From positions 1 through 43,743 of the forward strand of contig CAJLYQ010000009.1 of assembly GCA_905210905.1 (NCBI GenBank): a stretch of DNA of 43,743 nt, written 5' to 3'. This stretch comes from an uncultured Christensenella sp. (lineage in GTDB: Bacteria; Bacillota; Clostridia; Christensenellales; DTU072). The notes under the pieces are model-generated. The model did no database searches, was not told where the DNA came from, and was given only the letters and a program-made list of their open reading frames with translations. How positions within the stretch are numbered: the stretch's first letter is position 1; each line of letters opens with the position of its first letter. Of this stretch, positions 28,401 through 37,300 are shown piece after piece. A program made the translations under genes and the position numbers.

Positions 28401-31400
28401 CTTTAAGCGTAATTATCGGTTTGATTACGTATTCTCCGACGTCTATCCCGATAAACAGTTTCGTTAATTTGTCGTTCGTAACGAACGTGATCGGCGTAGT
28501 GGAATTCTTTTCGTAAACTCTGAGCACGACGCTTTCCGTTACGGTTTCTACGGTGTCGCCGAAACAGAACGCTTCTCCGTCGGCTATACCGTTGCTGACT
28601 GCGGTTAGTTTCCACTGCGTTTTTCCGAGATAATCGGCAAAAGCGGTGTCGTTGTTCCCGTCGATAACGTCGCCGAAGGTAAATTCGTAGTCTTTAATAA
28701 CGATCGCTATCGCCTTTTTGGTTATTTCAAGCGTAACGGAATCGTCGTAAAACGCGTTGTTGTTATCGTCGCCGCCGCTTTCAAAGTAACTGTAAATTAC
28801 GGTGTACGTTCCTACTTCTTTCGGCCAAACGGAAGAAACCACGCCGAGGTTGTTTCTGTAACGGACGATATATTCCCCGACTTTATCCGAGTCGGTTGAA
28901 TTTTTCGTCATTTCCGTCGCGTCGCTGCCGTCAAACCACTCGTAATACTTAATCGTCGGAAGAGGCATTATCGATTCTTCCGCGCCGTATTCGCAGATAA
29001 ACTTTCTGTCGTAACCGAAGGAATCCGCGTATTCTATCGACAGATACTTTCTGTCTTTTACTATAACGTTAAAGGAGGCGGATTTAGTAACGCCGTAATA
29101 CGTGTACGACAGGATGATTTCCTGCGTTTCCTGCGCTCCGCCGGTAAGTTCTTTTTTTGTGTTGAACGCACCTTCGTTTTTCGCAACGTTTACGTTCGAC
29201 ATATTCATTTCTTCGTTTTCGCCGTTATCGTAGGTAATCAGAACCTTTCCGCCGGTATAGTCGAGTTTCTTCAACTCGGACGGATCGGCAAATGGGGTTT
29301 CTACGTATACCGTAGTGGACGGCAAATTCAATACAGTGAGTTTTTCAAGTGTTTTTCTCTTAACCAAAAGGTTAAGAGGTGCGCTGAGTCCGCCGTAACA
29401 AACGTTTATGGTCGTACGATATTCGCCGTTTTCGTCGAACTCGAACTTGTCGTTTTTCGAATACCCTTCTACGGTCGTTTGTCTGAGATGTATCGTTTTT
29501 CCGTCTATCGCATTGCCGTCCGCGTCGACGTATTCGGCGTATATTTCAACGTCTTCGGCGTCGAGTTCGGTTTTTTCTATAACCGAAAGTATTCCGTCGG
29601 AAGTAATTATGCTCGCTTCGAGAGAAGTTATCACGTCCGGACGAATTTTAAGACTGAACGAACAAGTCTTCAAAGCGAAAGTTACTTCTACAGACTGATA
29701 AATGCTGCCTTCGGAATACGTCGAAATCTGCAAAGATTTAAGTTTGTCTTCGCTTAAAGCGTAAAATTCTTCGGTTCCGTCTTTAGCGACGACGCATAAA
29801 TAAGCGTAGTCTTTAAGGTTTGCGGTTTTGCTTCCGTCGTCTTTAAGCGCAAAACCGTCCCCGACGACGTCTTTTTTCTCGTTAACGTAAACCGTTTGAT
29901 CCTTATACGGCACGAACGTTCCTTCGGAATTTTTCTCTCCGAGATAAAATCCGATTTCCTTAATCAGTTGCTTGAATACGTAAACCGATACGCTTGCGGA
30001 CTCGATTCTTTTGGAGTTCGCTGCGTCCGTCAATCTGACGCAAATTTCGGTGTAATTGAATATTTCCTTATCGGTATCGAACTCGGATTTGAACGTTTCG
30101 AGATCGTAAGGAACAAATCCGTCCGGACCGTTTTTGCCGAGTTCTATCGTATAGCGCAATCCGTTTGCAACGGTAAATCCGTATTCTCCGCCGATTTTAT
30201 CGATCGTCAAATCTCCGCCCGTAGCAGAACCGGCTACGCCTACGGAAGTTTTGTTGTTAAATCCGATAAGCAATTTTAAGGACGAATAATCCCATTCCGT
30301 CGCCGTCAAATCGTATTCCGTCGTAAAGCCCGTTATTTCGATCGAACCGACCGTTCTCGCCGCAACCGAAATAGTCGCGGTAAGAGTGTGACCCTGATAA
30401 GAAAATTCGATTTCTTTATAGTTTGCGATAAAGTATTCCGTATTCTCGTCGTAAGAACCGGGCGCAACCCGATAATCGTCGCCGTTTTTCACGAAGAAAA
30501 GATGGCTTACGTCGTTCCATTCGTCTTTATAAAGATCTGCAGCGTTCAGGAAATATTGAGTTTCCGTCGAATATTCGCCGTTCGCTTTTTCGTATCCGCT
30601 CGCGGTTTTTACGTAGTATTTACCTACGTTTTCATTCCAAAGACCGAGATTATAATCGATCGCCGCGCTGCCGGATGCGTTTACGAAAGCGGAAACGTAA
30701 CCCGTGCCTACTTCGTATTTCGGAGCGATATATGCGCCGAAAATATCTTTGGTGAGCGTGATTTTTTCTTTCGTTCCGTCTTCTTTAACGGCGAGCAAAT
30801 ACGCTCCGTTCAAATCGGGGCAGGTTCCTTCGGCAACGAAACCGAAGAACGGTTTGTTTACGTATACTGCGACTATTTCGTTCGTTACGGAACATTTATA
30901 GGTGAGATAAACGTCGCTGTCTTCGCCGTAAACCAGTCTGACTTCGTATTCGCCGATTTTGTCAAATCCCGTTTCTTTACTTTCCGCAGAAGTTCCTTTG
31001 TTGAGAACGAAACCGAATTTCCATTCTTCTCCGTCCAGTCCGCCGTCGTTTTTACCCGAAACGTAACCGCTGCTGCCGTCGGCATAAGTAATTTTAACTT
31101 GCCAATCGCTCTTATCGAAACTTTCTCCGTAAACGTATTTAGAACGCGGGTCTTCGCCGCTAAGTTCGATTTTTGTCGCTTTCTTAACTAAAAGTATTTC
31201 AAAACTGCCCACGCCTTGCGTTCCGAAACTCGGATCGGTGTAATACACGTAGACTTTCTTTATCGCTCTTCCGAGAGAGCCTGCGCTTTTCATAAGTTCG
31301 ACGACGTCCAACGCATTGCCGTTTTCGTCGACGAGCATACTGATTTCCACCGCCTTGACTTCGCCGGCGTCACCGTTGTTGTAATTCGCGAAGAACGTAA

Positions 31401-32856
31401 CGGACGCAACCGACAAAGTGTCGTTTTCGCTGTAAACGTACCTTCCGCCGTTGTTTATCGTAAGCGAAACGATTTCTTTGGCAAGAATTTCGACGTTAAC
31501 GCTCGTCCTCAGAACCGTACCGTCGTCCGCTTTCACTTTGAACGGCAACGTTATCGTGGAAACGGTATAAAAATCGAAATCCGCAAGCGTTCTGCCGTCC
31601 AACATATCTTCGGTAACCGCAAATTCGCTCTTTCCGTTTTTTACTTCCTTTCTGCCGTTGTTGAGCAAGATGAAGTACTTCCACTGAGAAAAGTCTATTC
31701 CCTTACCCTGATAAATCTTTTCTTCTTCGGGTCTGACTATCTGAAGAGATTCGGGAGAAGGCGCGACGACTTTAAGGTTGCAACTAATCGTCGCTCCGCC
31801 CACGGTAATCCGTAAAGCGTACGTACCCACCGAGTTTATATCGCAAGCGGACGAGTCGATCGAAACGCGCTCGTCGGAGAAAGCGACGTCTTCAACCGTG
31901 CCGTTTTTATACGATACGGTAACTACGCCGTCGGAAAAATCGAATTCCGCCGAACCCATTATCTGATCCGAAGGCGCTTGTTTTATGAGAAGTTTGTCCG
32001 CTGTTTTTTCGTAAACGTTTACCGAGAAAGGAAATCTTTGCCCTTCGTAAACGACGGTAACCGTTTTTTGCGTGCCGCTTTTGGTAAACTCGACGGAGTC
32101 TTCGCCGTCTACGACGACGGAAATTTTTCCTTGTTCGAACAAGGTTTTTAAGTCTAGTCTTTCACTTGAGTTGTCGTTGTACGCAACGAACATCGTTCCG
32201 CCTGTGAAATCTAGAGCGTCGCCGACGTAATAGTCCTTTTTCGACGGAGCGGTGAGTTCTCTGTTTACTACGCTTTTCGGTACGACAGAAATCGAGTAAG
32301 TACAGGTTTTGTTGCCGTAACTGACAACGATGTGCTTTTCGTTCGCCGGAGTTGCGGAGTCAAATCCGGAAATCATATCCGACGTAACGTCTTTGTCGGT
32401 TAAGACGGAAACGTAGCCGTTGGTGTAAGTAACTTCAATTTTAAGATTTTTCTTATCGAAAGCCTGCCCTACCACGTATTCTGTCTTGTGATCGGTAGAA
32501 ACTACTTCAAGCGAATAAACGGGAGCAGTCTTTACCGTGACGGTAACGTATCTTGTTACGTCGCCGTATTTTACGGTAAGCGTTTGCTCGCCGAGCACGT
32601 TCGAATCGAAATCGGAAACCATCGTCGAATCGATAGGTACGGTCTTCGTCGTCCCGTTCTCGTAAGTAAGCGTCAATTCCGCGTCGCCGAGTTCGAACTT
32701 ATCGCCTAGAAAATACTCGGTTTTCGGGAAAACGCTGAAAACGGCGCCGATTATCGGCGATTCGCCTTTGTCGTCGTTGCAGGCAACGAAAGTTGCCGCC
32801 GAGCAAAGCAAAATAAGAATAAGAAAGATGACAGAAAATCTTTTCTTCATACTCAC
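19420..32856 (-). CDS. giant multi-domain surface lipoprotein (Big_3-like, MBG/YDG-like modules, C-terminal jelly-roll)
   Basis: About 4476 residues. MKKRFSVIFLILILLCSAA and the lipobox TFVAC show a lipoprotein anchored by its N-terminus. Residues about 30-1260 hold roughly 12 Big_3-like Ig domains, each with a KTEYxxGDxF-type opening, a TYxNGxT strand turn and a closing VTVTVK strand. From about 1260 to beyond 3400 come many MBG/YDG-like beta modules, recognisable by KKxxIxI linkers and the motifs KIYGEADPDY, KKYDGNPAS and TRQYDGYGL. Residues about 4240-4476 form a concanavalin/jelly-roll-like domain (INFRFRLD, GLMLEYDVIENNLYFSFF, NVYVDGNEVASGLF). No LPXTG or C-terminal membrane helix is seen. 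Start: GGAGGT is 6 nt before a GTG at 32856 and 12 nt before the ATG at 32850; either is possible. A long extracellular fibre or adhesin is inferred; the ligand is unknown. Confidence 0.85.
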   Translation of the reverse strand: MSMKKRFSVIFLILILLCSAATFVACNDDKGESPIIGAVFSVFPKTEYFLGDKFELGDAELTLTYENGTTKTVPIDSTMVSDFDSNVLGEQTLTVKYGDVTRYVTVTVKTAPVYSLEVVSTDHKTEYVVGQAFDKKNLKIEVTYTNGYVSVLTDKDVTSDMISGFDSATPANEKHIVVSYGNKTCTYSISVVPKSVVNRELTAPSKKDYYVGDALDFTGGTMFVAYNDNSSERLDLKTLFEQGKISVVVDGEDSVEFTKSGTQKTVTVVYEGQRFPFSVNVYEKTADKLLIKQAPSDQIMGSAEFDFSDGVVTVSYKNGTVEDVAFSDERVSIDSSACDINSVGTYALRITVGGATISCNLKVVAPSPESLQIVRPEEEKIYQGKGIDFSQWKYFILLNNGRKEVKNGKSEFAVTEDMLDGRTLADFDFYTVSTITLPFKVKADDGTVLRTSVNVEILAKEIVSLTINNGGRYVYSENDTLSVASVTFFANYNNGDAGEVKAVEISMLVDENGNALDVVELMKSAGSLGRAIKKVYVYYTDPSFGTQGVGSFEILLVKKATKIELSGEDPRSKYVYGESFDKSDWQVKITYADGSSGYVSGKNDGGLDGEEWKFGFVLNKGTSAESKETGFDKIGEYEVRLVYGEDSDVYLTYKCSVTNEIVAVYVNKPFFGFVAEGTCPDLNGAYLLAVKEDGTKEKITLTKDIFGAYIAPKYEVGTGYVSAFVNASGSAAIDYNLGLWNENVGKYYVKTASGYEKANGEYSTETQYFLNAADLYKDEWNDVSHLFFVKNGDDYRVAPGSYDENTEYFIANYKEIEFSYQGHTLTATISVAARTVGSIEITGFTTEYDLTATEWDYSSLKLLIGFNNKTSVGVAGSATGGDLTIDKIGGEYGFTVANGLRYTIELGKNGPDGFVPYDLETFKSEFDTDKEIFNYTEICVRLTDAANSKRIESASVSVYVFKQLIKEIGFYLGEKNSEGTFVPYKDQTVYVNEKKDVVGDGFALKDDGSKTANLKDYAYLCVVAKDGTEEFYALSEDKLKSLQISTYSEGSIYQSVEVTFALKTCSFSLKIRPDVITSLEASIITSDGILSVIEKTELDAEDVEIYAEYVDADGNAIDGKTIHLRQTTVEGYSKNDKFEFDENGEYRTTINVCYGGLSAPLNLLVKRKTLEKLTVLNLPSTTVYVETPFADPSELKKLDYTGGKVLITYDNGENEEMNMSNVNVAKNEGAFNTKKELTGGAQETQEIILSYTYYGVTKSASFNVIVKDRKYLSIEYADSFGYDRKFICEYGAEESIMPLPTIKYYEWFDGSDATEMTKNSTDSDKVGEYIVRYRNNLGVVSSVWPKEVGTYTVIYSYFESGGDDNNNAFYDDSVTLEITKKAIAIVIKDYEFTFGDVIDGNNDTAFADYLGKTQWKLTAVSNGIADGEAFCFGDTVETVTESVVLRVYEKNSTTPITFVTNDKLTKLFIGIDVGEYVIKPIITLKEGNYELSPIVAQAEADFTVVKRKVVIAAESVSKIYGEADPDYKFRIYDYEAVKSALGDAEITEPFAEDIFALGLPSIGSKSGINFVLDETKTVVDTITEEYHLARDTADTENVADTHKIYSGATEALANYEVIYAYNNLTIKKSVLVIEGADVRRSYGTVELKYTLNGAETRATAFEFYPSSATPLKYKDTFEKLFADYFNDAKVFYYNNSTGTVTTEIIGNYDEWSVLYKNVGFFADSDCKTAIGTSISGFSYEGKDYVGPYVAIPCSADVGRYYCRINLNDDLDNYETKIDEANAYSFVYEITKVKVSLNAKSLIVTGSSAIKDNANSANGRLLSEYFYGDGVEVEGIDKNEFDAKLDEIFKNNVLGIVYTDEDGNEIAYKLSVNVLNAQFRFVRNGGSFDTGIHEISADGSGYGNFDVILTSTYTDEENYSVPYVKHFYDVWSAKYGEFTANTDVYASNAYVVVLPEFMQIGIGSNADVDVDNPEFSFEESYSAKPIKDFALNAFVTLDAHNFERLSRLGLSFAVKNKNPLYLTDTMLSAGNYDGTFSYSYFDTDAKNYIYLGDTMVLGATDCLQIVKYLFDETYRGDADNKLIFKQKFDYTVLKVKLGAKVADEEKPYDEKSYSPKIEITEGNICDGDVLNPIFDVEVTYIEKEKQTFSSVGMKEYEILGYGDRYSSGSFDLLYAGTYVLKMTDLGNSNYEFALDSSGQAVSGAGTIEIVPINIPVYINHHDNQDGDEFKIVRKYNVTGNAKNEIDTTWKNAASTVAASYANYKTTDCYIVKRYKKNVSDSVYVESDLNFTPSDLVITTANEDGSFPRIVKRNADTGEVEGYPVRYRILNSDYINYSVVFVYRNGGTEENPEFVEMTSNKYELVIKPAKVNLYNFIQINSKKYDGNPASVTTGLNNLRIIGDYTADKIQLNRLIFTFNRPEESMYVGSISSGYKYINDTETVRAEDNKTDVGILTVRVRYIDENQNENYEIIFGEEDVRYNGQENVGIFTIEPNSVIVDLKNASRPFLTRQYDGYGLTNSSNSTYTAAGSTLTPENDIIDSLDKMFYRLVVKYYGTSLTDATEAAASADPTKVIRGGAECGYDAGYYWYDFLGVFFDEASGKYLAFADYDAEATDWFSWNYRFTVRENKKIDFHGCDGIYSLTKRDVYIAINSVDDEYGTLIRDRDAQNAPAATSKGYTYYITYNGFTYKADVVNGVSGDKFYYDIKADINALGDENRMFRYSFYTYSGGYFTNISANENLKTYYEGKLIDVVGGFFVADGEIHDGSDVALSAGISAFRNVYTNFNFVNAQDGISFKIRAREIDIAISIVNIESGKSEMIYGSQFGLDEGLYFKFELSGEYSFENGKDGYDENLISIKNIVNGIINKSNGRLMLEGGVNGQIVSVNLISNVIESAIVGGEVVDKEKAVIIDGIAYLKIGAIDKTRFPANQYDGNNEVIDRYKANGTDLESSQEKYSFNVSSKPFRILRRGITITGVERDYFNKDTDYYVYDGFINGVNDMTKEQMRDEVNEIMKTLDENSQKTADYIKDNTRINKRTGTWNSTDGLSYYVSIPLAQFRSNDGNYIVETVASNPDLNFSAWDGVSVKTNDYVYLPLTINKAKIKVDYRFVSAIAYGDRIGDNDGTIDYDGLTTVSGGEYGYIDHVTGETIKEEGVIYVDDDSTGKTIAEEQNDLREKVREALLIEEIRLLIASSKARSGGYSVKLYNSDGNKYVASMEEFDNFEIEWGALTYTIEKKKVALSMGIEASTYITADGRYNDYFTAKWSERTSFEYKKSGRLGYNVTIEEFSIYGSSGNVSYNSLTEQIIALLGVELVAKGDTYAYKYKYKEYATIDDLMKAICSYEIYEDATSDRIITSGGEIKYIALKDLESENFELVFNRKEIMVYPEIAGIGHYESQGTYTNLIPDTEASGEGVVVNVSEGELTVKDLSMLVSFNFAGVSESQKLQYIDLKTNKYDTSAYTGTVYNRTLKIIYDKDRSSLNLDAKGQPSNGDVIVVQIILEESFYGGESVTEIESNFFAVTIKKTGSNKIGYRETELDKSTGATLGRDGLTETEEMDEYLSQQAATYYLKNGLNDYAGKFDIINLRTRLLPVAAGSSMRNFEIILYENALGKLVLGFEGGKSYVRSEYAHYFVVANDSSAAEKYSFTEVSFYVEGGEVPKQEGDKEYGEKVDPYTYYEKVGESYVLTTDKNFAEGRTYYAAKADASGKYVRFTSENVINEDLVDMFDGASHSVSVYIDKVGAFSNVDCAITTGSQRFEEEDYKYTLYDKRTRITADRVYTVRVAVDNKTYIFTYNGEPYVYEYYETRMVYDKEYQEADVENKEVIALQSAQFFGLEGKTGIDYNSLKVMIEKYTVQNRLIRTATNENYIANVIFWPDAESEEDVPYITNEDTAKTLKELIDGIGNITISGGEEAMNAYNAPYNSAKSVISMSYTVTDAKGNPTSLEDDNMLGMYFFNFKSVYNYGDNLEYVLSERTVRVLVTENSVARLTLNGTGADSASPVTLTNEDAFSNDIRDRMSGTNELTYVFDSVTFDETNQQTSVIMLYFKLSDTDFADLMNRNEEIANDCSGVALRIEHSYKGGVWVTKVRLIGATQEWIGDTSVDRSLFYNRYLGTEKTVEFASDSSIINLLKISLTKASKKQNTTGVIGETNGVKEINDTVVAFRLYQHSDNGTKLVFEDYVDRSFGSIDQQKIEKDLLNPDTAHYSGVRLTNSSIRMIDFYRGTPVRTNPDYVEYSNKEVTSSANMPVGKFVKGDATFTKYSGGDGYSRVYMPTDKYDVPLSYKGNAINFRFRLDTEGEPGPDNRSNVIRLYFGMNTPYWVRFGSEIDNLPLRKQRGLMLEYDVIENNLYFSFFKYGWMYEEQTISLDDVKLNDGKEHQLTAEIDFTKTEYYDLRKIYTYAVNVYVDGNEVASGLFIPVGNDLTGLSSKHIDESFTRQTTDVENPRDQLFMKGIYYSAVEVLGNAKLTIYDLIGFEQE

Positions 32857-32906
32857 AGTAAGACCTCCGAAAAAAGAGCATAGTGCACCCTTTTTGTCTC
32901 TTATAT

Positions 32907-32935
32907 ATAATAACATATATAAATTATTAAATCAA
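32907..32935 (-). promoter_or_regulatory. promoter with extended -10 for the giant lipoprotein gene
   Basis: Minus strand TTGATT (32930-32935), a 17-nt spacer and TATTAT (32907-32912), with TG at the extended -10 position (32914-32915). It lies after the terminator of the preceding gene, so the lipoprotein has its own transcription start. Confidence 0.65.
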
Positions 32936-32991
32936 GAACGACTTTGCCCGATTTTTTAACCGATTCTCTTTTGCAGAACGGAAAAACGTAC

Positions 32992-33020
32992 AAAAAAACC
33001 GTATTCCGGAAGAAATACGG
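32992..33020 (-). terminator. intrinsic terminator after the 410-residue protein gene
   Basis: Minus strand CCGTATT and AATACGG form a stem with a short loop (TCTTCCGG), followed at once by seven T residues. This is a textbook Rho-independent terminator separating the two giant-protein transcription units. Confidence 0.9.
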
Positions 33021-33086
33021 CTATGCATTTTAGTTGAAAGTTTAGTGATTTTCGATAATTTTACAAGCGGTAAAAATCGAATGAAA

Positions 33087-34319
33087 TCAGTATTTTTTGC
33101 GGAAAAATGCAACGAGCAAAATTATAAGCAATACGGCAATAACTCCCGCGCCGATTACGATGATGTAAGTAGTCGTAGAAATTCCTTCCACGGGAGAAAT
33201 CACGATAAAATCTCCCATATCGGTTGCGTTAAACGTAAGATACCCGTCGGACACGGTTGCGTACAAAACGTCGGTGTCGCCGTTGTTATAAAGAGCGATT
33301 ACGCTATACGAATTCTTGTCGGAAAATTTTTCCGGGAACTTTATTCTTACCGTAGCGTTTACGTCGTTTACGAGTTTTTCGTTTTTGTTAACGTTGATGG
33401 AATAGCACGCAAGCATATCGTTTTCACGCAATATATTTCCGGAATCCTTGTATTTTTTCTCGGCTTCGGCATTGATTGCGGTAAAGTCCTTGCTTGTTTT
33501 CGACGTGCCGACGTCCACAAAAGACAAATCATACGCCGTGCTGAAACTTCCTATAAGGGATACCAAAGTTTCGCTTTTGGTTTCTCCTTCTCCCGATTGT
33601 GTTTTCGATTCGTATTTTAATTCGGGAATAACCGTTCTCACTATATTCAGGATACTCGTTGCGTAAACGAAATCGTAGTAATAACTTTGCGCGTAGCCGG
33701 GTACGACTTTACAATTTTGTACTGGGTCGGTCGGAATACTGTCTACTCTTGCCGGAAAGCGCAGAACGTCGTCGGAAAGCGTGCGAACCTGTATTCCGTT
33801 TATCGTCACGAGTTTTACGTCGGACGTAACGTCGCAAGCGTAATCGTACACGACCGATATATCTTTTGCCTCGCTTTCGTCCACCGTAAGTACGGTTTGT
33901 CCGTTAAGCAGCGCCGTAACCGTTACTTTGGCTTTGCTGATATTAAAAGAAACCGTTTCGGTAGACAAAACGTCTTCTCCGTCATCATAAGTGAATACGC
34001 ATTTATAGCCTTTTACCGGCGCAATCGCTTTATTCACTTTCGGTTCTATCGTTATTTTTGAGTAGTCCGGCGTAATTTCCGCATCGTCGATTTTGAAAGA
34101 AAACGCGTCCAAAAACTTATTTTTTAACTTTGCGTCATATAAATAATCTGCGCCGCAATAAGTAATTTCCGACATTTGTTCCGCAGAAAAAATTTTTTCG
34201 CCGGAATAGGCGTATACCTCGTCGGATTTACCGATATAGCAAAAAGCGACGGTCGCGGCGATAAAAATCGCCGTCGCCGTTAAGAGTATTTTCAAAAATC
34301 GTTTGTTAATCGTGCTCAT
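33087..34319 (-). CDS. membrane-anchored exported protein with MBG-like domain and C-terminal stalk
   Basis: The 410-residue protein has an N-terminal signal or anchor (LLTATAIFIAATVAFCYIG, then VYAYSG, a possible cleavage site). Residues about 35-150 are extracellular beta sheet with an MBG-like FNISKAKVTVTALLNG boundary. About 150-300 is an alpha/beta region of unknown fold. Residues about 310-375 (NATVRIKFPEKFSDKNSYSV, then VSDGYLTFNATDMGDFIVIS) are a membrane-proximal domain of the type often found before C-terminal anchors. The end is a transmembrane helix and FFRKKY. The ATG follows the stop of the giant 3128-residue gene with no gap (TAAATG) and no strong ribosome-binding site, so translation is probably coupled and the two proteins may be partners. 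I do not recognise a named family. Confidence 0.85.
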   Translation of the reverse strand: MSTINKRFLKILLTATAIFIAATVAFCYIGKSDEVYAYSGEKIFSAEQMSEITYCGADYLYDAKLKNKFLDAFSFKIDDAEITPDYSKITIEPKVNKAIAPVKGYKCVFTYDDGEDVLSTETVSFNISKAKVTVTALLNGQTVLTVDESEAKDISVVYDYACDVTSDVKLVTINGIQVRTLSDDVLRFPARVDSIPTDPVQNCKVVPGYAQSYYYDFVYATSILNIVRTVIPELKYESKTQSGEGETKSETLVSLIGSFSTAYDLSFVDVGTSKTSKDFTAINAEAEKKYKDSGNILRENDMLACYSINVNKNEKLVNDVNATVRIKFPEKFSDKNSYSVIALYNNGDTDVLYATVSDGYLTFNATDMGDFIVISPVEGISTTTYIIVIGAGVIAVLLIILLVAFFRKKY

Positions 34320-37300
34320 TTATGCTTTCTTTACCACTAATATAATTGCTAAACCGAGAACCAGTACGCTCAGCGCAATGCCGAGATAAAGTACCCAGTC
34401 GTATGCTCCGGTAGAATTTGCGGTCGTTTCCGTTATTATACTTACCGCCTTAAGCATTTGCTCTTCGGTACTTAATTTAAGGTAATCGCCTTCTCTTTGT
34501 CCTTGAACGACTTTAATACTGCCGTCGGACGCAAGTACCGCAACAGATACGCTTGCACCGTCGTTCGAATTTCTGCCGAACAAGTTGGGGGCGTATATCT
34601 TAAATACCGTACTCGTTTGCTTCGTGGACGCTACGTAATCGCCGTAAGAGAACACAAATACGTCGTTCAGATCGGTGTACCTGTATTCGTCGCTCGTTTG
34701 TTTAAAGGACGAATAAGCTTCTTTTATGTCCGAATAATCTTTGCTTTGTTTTCTGTCAACGCTGATTTTCGTACCCGAAGTAAACGAACCTTCGATATCG
34801 ACGTTTACGTCTTCCGCGTTCGAACCGCTTTCTGCGGTAAGTTTCGTCTTGTATATCGTCAATATCCCGAACGAGTAGTTGATCGAATAGTTTTCTGCGC
34901 TTGCGCCGTATCCTACTACCCTGTAAGTACCCGGTTTAGTCGGTTTTTCGCTAAGTTGTTCCCCGGTAACCGCGTCGTAGTATCTGAATTTCAAGTCTTT
35001 TACGACGGAAGAAATCGGATCGTCCGTAAGACTGTTCTTCATAGACCCTTCGATATCGTAACTCTCTCCTTCGTTAATTACGACGTCTTTCGTTTCTATC
35101 GTAAGCGACGCTTTTTCGATTATAAACGAAACCCATACGGGGTCGGCAATAAAGAAGTTGTCGAGAATTTCATACGCCTTAACGCGATATTCTCCGGCGT
35201 CGGACGGATTGTCCGTTATGTCGGTGATTTCACCGTTTTCTCCGTACGAGTAGTTGGCGGGCTGCCATTTACCGTCCACGAGCCGATCAAAGATAAGTTT
35301 GGGATAACGCATCGTTCCCTGATCGTTGAAATACATTTTTATCGTTACGGATACGCCCGTATACTTATATCTCGGAGCAACGTCGTACTTAACGGACGCG
35401 TCTCTTCTGAGTACGGTAAACGATTCCGTCGCGCGTTTGTACGCAAAGTTATCCCCTGCGCTCGAATCGTGGATAGCGACCGCTATATATTCTCCTGCCG
35501 GAGCAACGGATATATCGGGCACGAGTTCGCTTATATCGCCGTTTTCACCGATAGTATAGTACAAAACGTCGAGATTACGGGTATATCCGCCGATACCGGT
35601 TGCCATTGCGGTAAGACCCGTCGTAATACTTCCGTAGACCTGCTTTCCTTCTCCGCCGAAAACGATCTCTACCTGTGCCTGAACGATTTCCAGCGACGCG
35701 GTCAGCGATCCGACGTAGTTCTTATTGACGATCGACACTACGACGTCGTAACGTCCGCAGTCTTTCGGCGCTTCCGTGCTTTCGTAAGAAGAAGAGGAAG
35801 ACTTGTACGTCACCGAATAGTCGCCGACTGTCACGCCGTTTTCTTCGGTTATCGGAACGAGTATTTCGTCGTTAACGCCGTAAACTTTAATGTTGACGTC
35901 CTGTCTTTCGCCGTTATATTCCACTCTGAGATTCGACGTGCTTTGTCCGTCTTTGTTAAAGAACCTTACCGTGCCCGTTGCAGGAGTAATTGCGCCGCAA
36001 AGTTTAATATAAACTACGCTGTTCTCGGTATAAGTGGAAGAATTCTCGAAATCGAGTTTATAGTTGTCCGCGTCGTCGCCTACGAGCAAATCTTCCACGT
36101 GCAAATATACGTCTATATCGCTCTTAACGTCGTATCTGTCGTAAACCGTTTTACGCGCGTATTTGCTCGAACTGTAGTTTATCTTCAAACTGATATAATC
36201 GCCGGATATCAAGCCTATTTCCGCGGTTTGCCTGTTAAACGAATAGTTACCTGCGGAATAAGAATTAGGCGCGTTTACGCTTCCCTGCAACACTGCGTCA
36301 GTTCCGTCGTAAACCTTAGTGATTTTATCGTTCGTGTTTTCAACGTAACTTACGGTAACCGGCCGTTTTTCGATAATCAGTTCGGGATACATTTCCCGAT
36401 CGGTGGTATCCTTATTATACACGACTATTATGTTGTAGTTGTCCGCATATCCGTAAACGCCTTCGCTTTGAACGAGTTTTACGTAATACGTTCCTGCGTT
36501 AACCGGCATAAACGGTCTGCCGTCGGAACTTATTAACTCTTCACCGGTTTCTTTGTCGATAAAGACGTACAGCGGATTGATAAGACCGAGCAAAGGAATA
36601 CCGTTGCAATATCCGTCGTAAATATCGTCGATGCGGAATTTGATATACTGCATTATTTTGTTGGAATCCGCGTTGTCTTCGCCCTTAAACCCTTCGTACG
36701 AAGCGGAGAAGTTGGGATAATTGCCTTCTTCTCCGTCGTAAGTCTTGCGCGCGACGCCGTTTCCGCTTACTTTAACGTTGTTTTCGTCGGTAAAGTACAA
36801 GTACAGGTCGCTCTTTTTGATTTCAAACACCCAGTAGAAATATCCGTCTATACCTTCGTAGTTTTTACTGTCGCCGATAAATATACGGAACAAATAATAT
36901 CCGACGTTAACCGCGCTTCTGACGCCTTGGTTGGTGTCTTTTTCGGTATACTCTTTGTCCTTAACGTAATTTTCTATAAGTCCGAGATAAACTATACTCT
37001 TCTTATAGTTGGCGTCTTCGCCGCTGTCGAGCAGTTCTCCGTTCCATCCGTATCTTCTTATTTCGGGAACCAGCGCTTTACCTTCGTAAACTTTTTCGCT
37101 GTCTATTATCACGCCCGGATTGCGTTCTCCGACCTTCATTTTGAGTTTTTTGATTTCAAAAGGAATACTCGTATCGTAATCGAACACATAATCGTTGTAG
37201 CGCACTTCCTGTCCGTAAACGAGAATTTTCGTCACGGGCGCAACTCCGCCTTCCGTGTAAAGCGAATAATCCGTGCCTGCGTTTCTGTTTTGTCCGTCCG

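Noticed and set aside
34497..36536. A 679-codon open frame on the plus strand, and other long plus-strand frames such as 22669-23736 and 26860-27846
   Set aside because: They lie antisense to the giant surface genes. The sense genes rarely use TTA, CTA and TCA, so stops are scarce in the opposite frame. The translations are Arg/Val/Phe-rich with no recognisable domain and no ribosome-binding sites.
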